Below, piece after piece: positions 1 to 8,497 of a stretch of DNA of 64,000 nucleotides (position 1 is the stretch's first letter; each line of letters starts with the position of its first letter). Below the pieces are notes generated by a model. The model worked only from the letters and a program-made list of their open reading frames with translations. It was not told the DNA's origin and ran no database searches. The translations under genes were made by a program, and so were the position numbers. The stretch comes from an uncultured Muribaculaceae bacterium (GTDB taxonomy: Bacteria > Bacteroidota > Bacteroidia > Bacteroidales > Muribaculaceae), in NCBI GenBank assembly GCA_934555895.1, contig CAKTFH010000011.1:1-64000 (forward strand), given 5' to 3'.

Positions 1-144
1 AAAACTAAATTTTGACTCTCCCAAGAATGTTTTCTTCCGACAAATCGATAATTTTGCACTTGCCAGTTGAGAGTAGGTGTAATTTTTTGTTTAATGAATT
101 GTGATTTTTTTGCCGGAATTGCTTCCCGTTTGAAGATATTTTAA

Positions 145-152
145 TACCTTTG
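145..152 (+). promoter_or_regulatory. -7 box TACCTTTG upstream of the secreted-protein operon
   Basis: TACCTTTG matches the Bacteroidota -7 consensus TAnnTTTG. No -33 TTTG sits at the usual 19-20 nt distance; the nearest TTG (119-121) is 23 nt away. If used, the transcript would carry a leader of roughly 130 nt before the ATG at 291. A second TAATTTTG lies at 49-56, also without a good -33 partner. Nothing else was recognised in 1-290. Confidence 0.45.
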
Positions 153-290
153 CAGACAAATAGGTGTGTTATTTAAAGATTGCTCCAAATAAAAACCTGT
201 CGACTAGATAATTAACCGTATTGTCCGATATCTATGCCTTCTTGTCGGTGGCATTAAATATATTTGTTAAACCCTCTGATCACATTTTTG

Positions 291-2084
291 ATGAAAAAGG
301 CTTTACTTCCGCTTTTGGCGGCATTGTTTTCTGTTTCCGCAACATATGCGAACGAGAAATCGTTGCCTTACGAGATTGTTGCGATTTATGATGGCACCGG
401 TAGCGATGTGTCAAATTATTATCTGATTCTTTCTGATAACGAGGCTGCATGTTATAATCATCGCACTTCCACTCTTGATATAACTTCTGGCTTTGTACTC
501 TCTCTTGATTTGTATAATGAGGCTACAGACCCCATTTCCCTTCCGGCTGGAACATACAACCCTTGTCAGCCCGGCACTGAATCTGCTCCGGGAGAGTATG
601 ACCCTGAATTTTCAGAAATTTCATATTATGATGAGGGGGAGGTCGTGGCTACCTCGCCGTTGACATCACCGATAGAGGTTTCGCTTGTAGGTGATAACCG
701 TTATTCTATTTCCGTCGTAGCCAAACATCCCATGACTAAAGACGATTTCACTCTCACATTTACCGGGCGCCTCCCTTTCATTGACAGCAGTGAGAAACCG
801 GCATCCTTCCCGATGCTTAAGCGAGATCTTGATGTGCAGCTCGGCGGAGGCATTGCTTTCTATCAGGGTGTTTCCGACCTGTCAAACCAAGGCGTGACAT
901 ATCTCAATCTGTATCAGGGTGAATACGATGCCAACGGTGCCCTCGTGGGCAATGGCATAAATCTTGCCATGATGATTGCGCACAAGCGTATAGCAAAGGC
1001 TTCTGATTATCGGCTTATCCCGGGAACATATACAAATGCGTCGACACTTGCACGCGACACATGGTATCCTTGTCGTGAAATCGATTATCCTGTAGGAAAC
1101 GAAACCATCAGCATGCCTTTCGGCTCGTTCATCCGTGTCCGTGAAAACGGAGAATATGTCTACGGTTACCTTGCCAGCGGCACATTTGAGCTTAAGGTAG
1201 AGGATGGGGTCGCCATAGGCACTCTTGATGCCGTAACAAATCTTGGTTATTCCGTAAAGGCTACTTTCAGAGGCGAAGTCTCGCTCAATACCGATAATGC
1301 TACATTCAAGGCCACCGTTTCTGATCTTACCGACGATGTGGAGATGGATTTCAGCAAGCTTGAGAAGGGCCGTATCTGGCACACCGGCCTCACAGGAGGA
1401 TGCCGCACATTTGTCGTGGATCTCGGAAGTCCGGCCGGCCGCGACGAAGCCATAAACCATGGCGGTGATTTGCTGCGCATGGAATTCCTGAGCCCTGTCG
1501 GCGACGCAGTACTAAAACCGGGAGTCTACACGGTGGTTCCGCGCCGGTGGAATAGCAACGAACTCGCTGCCGGGGGCACTTATGATCCCATGAGCCTTAA
1601 TAAAGGTTACTTCAGTGTGTCTGGCGACCAGACAGGTACCCGTTACGCTCATTTCCGCAATGGCAGCTATTGCGTTTACGATATGGTTGGCCCTGCTGAA
1701 GAGGGTACCGTTACAGTTGAGACTACTGATTTTGAAAATTACACTTTCCATATCGACCTTATCGACGATGCCGGATATATCATGTCAGGTCTGTGGGATA
1801 ATAAGCCGATTGAGTATTTTTATGATGCCGATGCTCTTAAAAATGAGCTTGGTGAAGTGAGCATCACCGACATTTTCGCCGGCGACGAATCGAGAATTTC
1901 AGTGTATGTGGAAGGCCATAATGTGATTGTGCTCAATGGCGGCGACGCCCCCGTTCGCATCACCGACATCAACGGTCGCACTGTTGCCACCGGTAAAGCT
2001 TCAGAAGCAATTAATGTTTCAGATTTAAATCCTAATATTTACATTTTATTTATTAACAACAAATCATTCAAATTAGCTCTTTAA
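291..2084 (+). CDS. secreted protein of unknown function with C-terminal sorting-like domain
   Basis: The protein has 597 residues from the ATG at 291. An in-frame upstream start at 264 would add nine residues before the signal peptide and is less likely. The N-terminus (MKKALLPLLAALFSVSATYA) is a clear Sec signal peptide. The body is rich in beta-type sequence and in acidic and aromatic residues, with two internally similar stretches that describe 'LPAGTY'-like segments. I recognise no enzyme motif. The last ~70 residues (a hydrophobic strand, a D-x-N-G-R turn, then N-I-Y-I-L-F) resemble the C-terminal tails of type IX-secreted proteins. It is first in a tight run of four secreted-protein genes; its TAA directly abuts the next ATG. 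Likely role: cell-surface or outer-membrane-anchored protein (inference). Confidence 0.8.
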   Translation: MKKALLPLLAALFSVSATYANEKSLPYEIVAIYDGTGSDVSNYYLILSDNEAACYNHRTSTLDITSGFVLSLDLYNEATDPISLPAGTYNPCQPGTESAPGEYDPEFSEISYYDEGEVVATSPLTSPIEVSLVGDNRYSISVVAKHPMTKDDFTLTFTGRLPFIDSSEKPASFPMLKRDLDVQLGGGIAFYQGVSDLSNQGVTYLNLYQGEYDANGALVGNGINLAMMIAHKRIAKASDYRLIPGTYTNASTLARDTWYPCREIDYPVGNETISMPFGSFIRVRENGEYVYGYLASGTFELKVEDGVAIGTLDAVTNLGYSVKATFRGEVSLNTDNATFKATVSDLTDDVEMDFSKLEKGRIWHTGLTGGCRTFVVDLGSPAGRDEAINHGGDLLRMEFLSPVGDAVLKPGVYTVVPRRWNSNELAAGGTYDPMSLNKGYFSVSGDQTGTRYAHFRNGSYCVYDMVGPAEEGTVTVETTDFENYTFHIDLIDDAGYIMSGLWDNKPIEYFYDADALKNELGEVSITDIFAGDESRISVYVEGHNVIVLNGGDAPVRITDINGRTVATGKASEAINVSDLNPNIYILFINNKSFKLAL

Positions 2085-3512
2085 ATGAAAAAGACATTGT
2101 TTGCGGCACTTGCAGCCGCGGTTTGCGGCGCTATGTTTGCTGCCACAGATATCGTGGAAACGATGACTGTGAAACTTGCAGATGGTACAGAAGTAGAGTA
2201 TGAAGTCAGCCAGGTAGAGAATGTCTCATTTGGCACTAAAGAAGTCTCTGTGCTTGGCGATAACTTCTTCAAATACTACAACAAGGACGGTGAGCTCACC
2301 AATCAGGGCGATATCACCGGCGCTACCAAGACAGTCAAAAGCAACGGCATGTGGAAGGTAGCTTTCGCCAACGAGGAGGGCATCAACATCTTTGTCGAGC
2401 TTGAGCCGAGCCTCGTGGGCAAAACCGTTGACTTTGCCACAGCAGCAGACAACAGCTATGCTTTCCGCTACGACATGATTCAGATCTATGCTCCTGGCAA
2501 CGAATGGAAGCCTGCGGGCACTAACGGCTCGTTCACTCTTACCGACAACGGCGACGGCACCCTTACTTTTGTAGCCGATGTCACCAATCAGTATGTGAGC
2601 GGCGGCGTGGCCGGTGGTTCACCCGAGCATGTTGTCATCGAATACACCGGCGCATGCGAAGGTCTCGATCCCGCTCCCGTTGTAAAGGAAGACTACTTCG
2701 AGTATTTCAACAAAGACGGTGTGCTGACCAATCAGGGCACAATCACCGGCGCTACCAAGACAGTCAAGAGCAACGGCATGTGGAAGGTAGCTTTCGCCAA
2801 CGAGGAGGGCATCAACATCTTTGTCGAGCTTGAGCCGAGCCTCGTGGGCAAAACCGTTGACTTTGCCACAGCAGCAGACAACAGCTATGCTTTCCGCTAC
2901 GACATGATTCAGATCTATGCTCCTGGCAACGAATGGAAGCCTGCGGGCACTAACGGCTCGTTCACTCTTACCGACAACGGCGACGGCACCCTTACTTTTG
3001 TAGCCGATGTCACCAATCAGTATGTGAGCGGCGGCGTGGCCGGTGGTTCACCCGAGCACGTTGTCATCGCATACACCGGTGCATGCGAAGGTCTCGAGGC
3101 CGCTCCTCAGGTGAAGAATGAGATTACATTCTTCAACCCCGATGGTGCACAGGAAAACTACACTGCTGTCAGCGCTGTGACTATGACCACTACATCACGT
3201 GGCCTTTCTAAATACGCATTCACTGTTAATGACGAAGACCTTGCAGCTGATTATGGCAAAAAGTTCTATATCGAACTTGACCCCAGCCTCGTAGGTACTA
3301 CTGTTGATGTCCCCGCCAGCACTTCGACAATCAACTGCTATTTCGCTTTCATTCAGGTCTCAGGCCCGAACGACGAATTCCGCCCTGTGGCAAAAGCTGG
3401 CACAGTGAAAATTGTTGACAACAACGATGGCAATGTGAACATTGAGGTTGACCTTACCGAAAGCAGCAACCGCCGCGTTGTCTTCACATACTCCGGAGCA
3501 CTTACAAAATGA
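2085..3512 (+). CDS. secreted triple-repeat protein, two copies nearly identical
   Basis: The protein has 475 residues with a Sec signal peptide (MKKTLFAALAAAVCGAMFA). After a short ~40-residue lead segment it consists of three copies of a ~143-residue beta-rich domain. Copies 1 and 2 (about residues 60-202 and 203-345) are almost identical. Copy 3 (about 346-475) is divergent but keeps the pattern of an F-N-x-D-G start, an ELDPSLVGTTVD-like segment and a V-x-x-Y-x-G-A end. No catalytic motif is visible. Unlike its neighbours it ends in the repeat itself without a sorting-like tail. It follows the upstream gene with no gap and overlaps the downstream protease by 4 bp (ATGA), so the three are probably co-translated. 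It may be an adhesin or binding protein, but the function is unknown. Confidence 0.8.
   Translation: MKKTLFAALAAAVCGAMFAATDIVETMTVKLADGTEVEYEVSQVENVSFGTKEVSVLGDNFFKYYNKDGELTNQGDITGATKTVKSNGMWKVAFANEEGINIFVELEPSLVGKTVDFATAADNSYAFRYDMIQIYAPGNEWKPAGTNGSFTLTDNGDGTLTFVADVTNQYVSGGVAGGSPEHVVIEYTGACEGLDPAPVVKEDYFEYFNKDGVLTNQGTITGATKTVKSNGMWKVAFANEEGINIFVELEPSLVGKTVDFATAADNSYAFRYDMIQIYAPGNEWKPAGTNGSFTLTDNGDGTLTFVADVTNQYVSGGVAGGSPEHVVIAYTGACEGLEAAPQVKNEITFFNPDGAQENYTAVSAVTMTTTSRGLSKYAFTVNDEDLAADYGKKFYIELDPSLVGTTVDVPASTSTINCYFAFIQVSGPNDEFRPVAKAGTVKIVDNNDGNVNIEVDLTESSNRRVVFTYSGALTK
2262..3119 (+). repeat. 429-bp in-frame tandem duplication
   Basis: The unit 2262-2690 is repeated at 2691-3119. From 2340 to 2629 and from 2769 to 3058 I find no difference by eye (290 bp), including synonymous positions. 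Differences are confined to the unit edges. This points to a recent duplication or gene conversion. Confidence 0.9.
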
Positions 3513-5680
3513 ACCTGCGGTTTGTCAAATATCTCTTTGCACTCTGCATCGGCACTTCTTTTCTTGGAGCCGATGCCCGGCGGCTTGCGCCTAATGCCGA
3601 GATATTCCTGAGCAAACGCGAAGTTAATTCAACAATACACCGCGTGGCGCGCCCTGATACGGTGGTCAATGCCTACGTGATGTTTGATAACGGCAATGCA
3701 CTTGCCCGGCTTGAGGCTCTCGGAGTGAGAATCCGCGCTGATCATGGCACCTTCGCTACTGCTTCTATACCTGCGTCTGTTCTCAGGGATGCGAGTGAGG
3801 TGGAAGGCGTCACACACATTGCGCTTGGCAATGAAGTGACACTTCTCAGTGATTACGGCCGCGAAATTTGCGGAGTCGACGAGGTGCATTCCAATCTCGA
3901 TAACACCCTTCCCCGCCCTTATAAAGGCGAAGGAATTGTTATTGGTATGATTGACACCGGGGTTGAGTTCGCACACAATGCGTTTCGTTACACCGATGGC
4001 ACAGGATTGCGCATAAAGCGTGTCTGGAATCAGAAATCGAGTCGCGGACAGGCTCCGGAAGGCTTTGGCTACGGATCGGAATACACTACCGCAGAGAGTA
4101 TTCTCGCACTTACATACGACACCCCCTTCGAATATCATGGCACACACACCATGGGTATCGCTGCCGGTGCCGACATGAAGTCGAAATACTATGGCGTGGC
4201 TCCGGAGGCTGAGCTCGTGTATGTGGCTTTCAACGATGACGATACATGTCTGCCTGACGCTATTAAATATATATTTGACTATGCAGATAATGTAGGCAAG
4301 CCTTGTGTCATAAACATGAGTCTTGGCCAGCATATGGGGCCTCACAACGGCACATCACTGCTCGACAGGTATATTGATTCGGTTACAGGCTCCGGACGCA
4401 TAATCGTTGGCGCCGTAGGAAACGAAGGCAACCGCCGTCTGCACGCATCAGAGACTTTCACAGAAAGCGATACCCGCCTCAAGACAATGCTTCGTTTCAG
4501 CGAGGATTCCAACACCAGGCTCCATTATCTTGATATATGGGGTACGGAAGGAACCCAGATGAAGGTAAGCCTCTGTGTGGCTCAGTCACTTAAAGGCAAA
4601 ATTGTTGCTCAGACACCAGTCTTCGACACTGCCGATGAGAACGCTTCCATTATCGACGCGGCTTTCACCATTAAAAATGTCGGAGTCGATGCTTATATCT
4701 CTATAAACGGAGAAATAAGCCCCCTCAACGGTCAGCCGCATGTGATGGTGGAATGTGAGGTGGACGATGTGACAGAAGGTCGTGTGTTAGGTGTAATTGT
4801 TGACGGCTCTCCCGGGCAGACCGTGCATATGTGGAACTATGCCCGTAACGAATTTGCCTCCAATGGTAAATCCGGCTGGACCGATGGCACTCTTGAAGGA
4901 ACTGCAGGTGAGATTGGCGGTACTGCCAGAAATATTATTTCTGTTGGTTCTTACGATGCCCGAAATAGTATCACCTGGATTGATGGAGCTACATCTAACA
5001 TGCTGAACATCGATTTGCCTTACAGTCAGAACCACCGTTCGTATTTCTCGAGCTGTGGACCCACGGCCGACGGGCGTATCGTTCCAGATGTTCTTGCGCC
5101 CGGATTTCCGGTGATTTCGGCAATCAACAAGCATGCCTATAACAACATGGGGCAGGATCTGTCACTATACACCTGTGAAGCCACACGCGATGCCGAGGGT
5201 GTGAGATACTACTACTCATACCAGATGGGAACATCCATGTCGGCACCGTTTGTTGCCGGCACTGTGGCACTGATGCTCGAAGCCAATCCGGACCTCACAC
5301 CTCAGGATGTGCGCGAAATCATCGCTTCGACATCGAAAACCAACGGATTTATGGGCACGTTGCCTAATAACTATTATGGCAATGGCTTCCTTAATTCGCT
5401 CGGATGTGTGGCTGCGGCAGTTGAACGGGCCGGAGTGAGTATTCCGTGTATTGATCAGGCCCCTCGTGCTAAAGCCTGGGCAGATGGCACCGGCAATTTG
5501 ATTATTGCAGCCACGCAAGGTAGTACGGCGCAGATTTACTCCGTGTCCGGAGCACTTCTTGCATCGTGCACCATGTCGGCACAACTTGAAACTGTCGATG
5601 CTTCGGTCTGGGGCAATGGAATCGTGATTGTAAAAATCCTCGATGGAAATTCATCACAAACCATAAAGGTCGCTCTATGA
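3509..5680 (+). CDS. subtilisin-like serine protease (S8 family), secreted
   Basis: The protein has 723 residues with a signal peptide (about residues 1-23). The S8 catalytic triad is visible: Asp149 in IGMIDTG, His210 in YHGTHTMG and Ser576 in GTSMSAPFVAG, with the oxyanion Asn at 305 (GAVGNEGN). A long insertion of about 150 residues lies between the Asn and the Ser motifs, as in lactocepin or C5a-peptidase-like subtilases. Residues ~60-110 before the catalytic domain may act as a prodomain. The C-terminal ~70 residues (IYSVSGALLAS, then I-V-I-V-K-I) look like a type IX sorting tail. The start ATG overlaps the upstream stop by 4 bp. Likely a surface or secreted protease acting on proteins or peptides. 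The substrate cannot be told from sequence. Confidence 0.92.
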   Translation: MNLRFVKYLFALCIGTSFLGADARRLAPNAEIFLSKREVNSTIHRVARPDTVVNAYVMFDNGNALARLEALGVRIRADHGTFATASIPASVLRDASEVEGVTHIALGNEVTLLSDYGREICGVDEVHSNLDNTLPRPYKGEGIVIGMIDTGVEFAHNAFRYTDGTGLRIKRVWNQKSSRGQAPEGFGYGSEYTTAESILALTYDTPFEYHGTHTMGIAAGADMKSKYYGVAPEAELVYVAFNDDDTCLPDAIKYIFDYADNVGKPCVINMSLGQHMGPHNGTSLLDRYIDSVTGSGRIIVGAVGNEGNRRLHASETFTESDTRLKTMLRFSEDSNTRLHYLDIWGTEGTQMKVSLCVAQSLKGKIVAQTPVFDTADENASIIDAAFTIKNVGVDAYISINGEISPLNGQPHVMVECEVDDVTEGRVLGVIVDGSPGQTVHMWNYARNEFASNGKSGWTDGTLEGTAGEIGGTARNIISVGSYDARNSITWIDGATSNMLNIDLPYSQNHRSYFSSCGPTADGRIVPDVLAPGFPVISAINKHAYNNMGQDLSLYTCEATRDAEGVRYYYSYQMGTSMSAPFVAGTVALMLEANPDLTPQDVREIIASTSKTNGFMGTLPNNYYGNGFLNSLGCVAAAVERAGVSIPCIDQAPRAKAWADGTGNLIIAATQGSTAQIYSVSGALLASCTMSAQLETVDASVWGNGIVIVKILDGNSSQTIKVAL

Positions 5681-5713
5681 GATATTTTGCAAACCTAAAT
5701 TATAAGTAAGAAA

Positions 5714-6190
5714 ATGAAAAAATACATCATAACATTCTGCGTGGCTCTTATGGCATTCGCAGCGTCGGCACAGCAGCAGGTCCTCACCGTGCTTCAGTTG
5801 CATCTCAGCAACGGAACTGTCGACAAATACATCCTGGCCAACAAGCCGGTAGTGTCGTTCGGCGACGGCAATCTGATTGTTACCTCCGCTGAAGCAACAA
5901 ACACTTACGAATTCAATGCAGTTGAAAACTTCGATTTCGATAAGATTACTACCGGAGTCGATGATATCACAGCGGAGGAAAACACTTTTACAGTTTGTTT
6001 CGACAGCAATATTCTCACTGTTGCAGCTACTGAGCTGCAGCATGTCGAGGTGTTCGGCCTCAACGGTGTGAAGGTCGCCGCTGCTTCAGCTTCCGATGGT
6101 GTTGCCGAGATCGACCTTACCTCTATCCCTGCCGGCGTTTATGTTGTGTCCACCAACTGCCACAAAGCCGTTAAGATTGTGAAGAAGTAA
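5714..6190 (+). CDS. small secreted protein with C-terminal sorting-like tail
   Basis: The protein has 158 residues with a signal peptide (MKKYIITFCVALMAFAASA). After a short N-terminal beta segment that contains an ETVTF-like 'NAVENFDFD' turn, the rest is the C-terminal tail type common in Bacteroidales secreted proteins (VEVFGLNGVKV, then I-P-A-G-V-Y-V-V, ending KIVKK). There is no enzymatic domain. It is the last gene of the four-gene cluster, 33 bp after the protease stop, and a strong terminator follows. Function unknown; the size and position suggest an accessory protein of the protease or repeat protein (inference). Confidence 0.75.
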   Translation: MKKYIITFCVALMAFAASAQQQVLTVLQLHLSNGTVDKYILANKPVVSFGDGNLIVTSAEATNTYEFNAVENFDFDKITTGVDDITAEENTFTVCFDSNILTVAATELQHVEVFGLNGVKVAAASASDGVAEIDLTSIPAGVYVVSTNCHKAVKIVKK

Positions 6191-6291
6191 CTTCAACCCG
6201 AGACTGATTGCTTTCAGAAGTAAATTTTATCACAGATTCCAATCCATCGAAAGTAACAGCCTTTAGTCTATACCGGTTTTCCGGTAATCTC

Positions 6292-6330
6292 GAGACCGGG
6301 ATGCGCAATGGGCGCATCCCGGTCTCTTTT
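6292..6330 (+). terminator. intrinsic terminator of the secreted-protein operon
   Basis: A perfect 15-bp stem (6292-6306 with 6312-6326, loop AATGG) is followed by TTTT. It closes the plus-strand operon. Confidence 0.9.
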
Positions 6331-6440
6331 ATGTATATATCGTAAAGTGCTTTATCCCGCAGGTCTGCAAACCGTAGCATAATCAGCATAACCTCAAAAA
6401 TATATAGGCAGAAACATCAGGGCTATAAGCGACATCGTAC

Positions 6441-6474
6441 AAAAAATCTCGCGAAACCATTCGCGAGATTTTTT
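6441..6474 (-). terminator. terminator for the LRR gene, bidirectional
   Basis: A perfect 15-bp stem (6441-6455 with 6460-6474, loop ACCA) has six A at the left edge and six T at the right edge, so it can act in both directions. It lies just downstream of the minus-strand gene that ends at 6522. Confidence 0.85.
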
Positions 6475-6521
6475 ACATATCAGCAGTGATACAATAGTTC
6501 TGTTTGGCGCTTTTTATGCGT

Positions 6522-7919
6522 TTAGATTATGACTTTGACCGCACGATGGCCTATGACAATTAAATAAACGCCTTTTTCACCGACCGGGATAATGTTTGTA
6601 GTTGTATTGGCAATGAGTTTGCCATTGCTGTCGTAAACAAGCACATTCTGTGCGTCGTCTTTACCGGACACTATAATAGAATTATCCTTGCCAGTGACCG
6701 AGATACTGTCTGATTCATCATCAATCTTTGTAATTGATGAAAAGTCATATGGTTCGATTGTGGTGAAGTTTTTCCATACTGGGGCCGATTTGTAGAGATC
6801 AAGGCTTTCGCGAGGTACATAAACAACTACATTCGGATAATATTCGAAACCGAATGCATATTCCTCTGATGCTGGAGGATTGATTGCCTTAATATATAAG
6901 GAATGTATTGAAGGTGTTTCAGAAGTTATCATGAAAGCTCCATCCCAGATTGAACTCACAGTTTCCGGTAAGGTGACGGAACCTTTTTTGCCTTCTGGAC
7001 AGGTTATCAATTCGCTTTTGGCTTTATTGTAGAGGATACCGTCTTCGCTTGCATAATACTGATTGTCTTTATCAACAATAATCTCTGTCAGATTTACACA
7101 TCCCATGAAAGTTGGATTCGAAATGGTGGTGACTCCGGCAGGTATTGTGATGGTCGATAAGAGTGTGCAATCATAGAATGAGGCAGGTTCAAGTGTAGTG
7201 ACAGTGGCGGGGATGTCGAATTCCTTATGAAATGCCGGGCATAAAATCAGGGAGCTGGCATCCTTATTGTAGAGCACACCGTCTATGCTCCTGAAATTTT
7301 GGTTTGCCTCGTCCACTGTTATGATGGTTAGATTAGGGCATTGGCTGAACGCATTCTTCATGTATGAAACGGATGCAGGTATCTTGACAGAAGTCAGTCC
7401 TGACATTGAAAATGCATAGCTGCCGATTTGTTCGACAGTCTCAGGAATTCTGATATCAGATAGGGCGGAACATTCGTAGAATGTATAGTTTCCGATAAAT
7501 GAAAGTGAAGACGGTAAAGTTACCGATTCCAGCGAAGAGCAACCATTGAATGCGCCGGTACCGAGAAGTGTTACGGAACTTGGGATGATGACCGATTCAA
7601 GGGCGGAGCACCTGTGAAATGCATCCGCTCCAATTGTCGTGATAGTGCTAGGAATAGTAACACCGGTCAGTAAGTTGGAGCAATGTCCGAATGCAAAATC
7701 ACCGATGGCGGTGACTGTGTAGGTCTTTGATTGATACAGCACTTTGTCCGGAATCGTACATTCTCCGGGCTCGATAGGGTTATAGCCCTTCACACTCACG
7801 GTCTGGTCAGGATTGATTGAGAAGCTCAAAGCGCCGATTTCGAAATCCTGAGCTGCTGCGGTAATGGCGGTTGTAATGGATAATGCCATTAATCCGATTG
7901 TTGTAAATGTTTTAAACAT
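6522..7919 (-). CDS. BspA-like leucine-rich repeat surface protein
   Basis: The protein has 465 residues from the ATG at 7919. The signal peptide (MFKTFTTIGLMALSITTAITA) begins there, and the upstream in-frame start at 7952 only adds a hydrophilic extension. The middle ~300 residues are LRR_5 (BspA/TpLRR) repeats, with the recurring pattern F-x-x-C-s-x-L-x-x-I-x-I-P-x-x-V-x-x-I-G-x-x-A-F. Two segments read 'GVLYNKDxSxLIxCPxxK', as in Bacteroidales BspA paralogues. The C-terminus (VLVYDSNGKLIAN, then G-V-Y-L-I-V) resembles a type IX sorting tail. Such proteins are usually surface-exposed adhesion or binding proteins. It is transcribed alone on the minus strand from a candidate promoter about 370 bp upstream. 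Confidence 0.9.
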   Translation of the reverse strand: MFKTFTTIGLMALSITTAITAAAQDFEIGALSFSINPDQTVSVKGYNPIEPGECTIPDKVLYQSKTYTVTAIGDFAFGHCSNLLTGVTIPSTITTIGADAFHRCSALESVIIPSSVTLLGTGAFNGCSSLESVTLPSSLSFIGNYTFYECSALSDIRIPETVEQIGSYAFSMSGLTSVKIPASVSYMKNAFSQCPNLTIITVDEANQNFRSIDGVLYNKDASSLILCPAFHKEFDIPATVTTLEPASFYDCTLLSTITIPAGVTTISNPTFMGCVNLTEIIVDKDNQYYASEDGILYNKAKSELITCPEGKKGSVTLPETVSSIWDGAFMITSETPSIHSLYIKAINPPASEEYAFGFEYYPNVVVYVPRESLDLYKSAPVWKNFTTIEPYDFSSITKIDDESDSISVTGKDNSIIVSGKDDAQNVLVYDSNGKLIANTTTNIIPVGEKGVYLIVIGHRAVKVII

Positions 7920-7961
7920 AACATTAAACAAATGCCATGGATTCCTCGACATGTCAAAAGA

Positions 7962-8077
7962 TTGGATATACGAAAAGCGTAGGAATCTGTATCTGCTGCC
8001 GTCCTGCTGTCAGAGGCTTCTCGCATTGCCCTACAATGGTGGACGGCAACGAAGAAGCCCTACGCTTGTATATGCAA
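7962..8077. other. structured palindromic element in the LRR-gene leader
   Basis: Nested inverted repeats: ATATAC (7966-7971) with GTATAT (8068-8073); AAGCGTAGG (7975-7983) with CCTACGCTT (8059-8067); TGCCGTCC (7997-8004) with GGACGGCA (8041-8048); CATTG (8024-8028) with CAATG (8034-8038). The whole can fold into one long hairpin. It sits in the predicted 5' leader of the LRR gene. It may be a cis-acting RNA, an independent small RNA or a MITE-like palindrome. The ORFs that cross this 578-nt gap show no protein-like features. Confidence 0.6.
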
Positions 8078-8289
8078 CCGATGCATACGCCATTTGTCCC
8101 TTAATGGAGTTATTGGCGATGCATAGTGATACATACAAATGGACATCTACCGTTGCTCTATCCTTGACCACTGTATGAATTTTGCGAGAATTCCTGACAG
8201 TCAAGAATTAGCGCGGATAAACGCTTTTATGATTAATATGTCTGCTTCCCGTGTTTCACACAATGTGCGTGTATTGTACGGATGCATTG

Positions 8290-8320
8290 CAAATTTAAGA
8301 CAAATATTTCTAATTGGCAA
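8290..8320 (-). promoter_or_regulatory. promoter TTG-N20-TAAATTTG
   Basis: On the minus strand, TTG (8318-8320) lies 20 nt before TAAATTTG (8290-8297). This fits the Bacteroidota consensus and would give the LRR gene a leader of about 360 nt that contains the palindromic element. Confidence 0.5.
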
Positions 8321-8414
8321 TGTATGTGACGGGAACATGCACGGAATGTACACGGCTCTTTCATTTAAGATTGTCTTGCATTTCAGTTTTGACTATGGTA
8401 GAATATATATGCAT

Positions 8415-8451
8415 AAAAACAGGCTGCGCCGTATGGAGATACGACGCAGCC
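8415..8451 (-). terminator. terminator of the capsule export pair
   Basis: The stem 8422-8434 pairs with 8439-8451 (one mismatch, loop GGAG). On the minus strand it is followed by TGTTTTTATG. It lies 47 bp after the wzc-like stop. Confidence 0.75.
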
Positions 8452-8497
8452 GTGTTTATGCTGTTGTCAAGCCGGAAATCCCCACGAGGGGGAGGGG

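Noticed and set aside
882..1480. Long minus-strand open frames inside the first secreted-protein gene
   Set aside because: They lie opposite a gene with signal peptide and operon context, have no domain and reflect codon bias on the other strand.
2262..3119. CRISPR-like or minisatellite array
   Set aside because: Only two long in-frame units without spacers; it is a protein domain duplication.
6171..6389. 72-codon minus-strand frame after the small secreted protein
   Set aside because: It spans the operon terminator hairpin and overlaps the end of the upstream gene; no domain.
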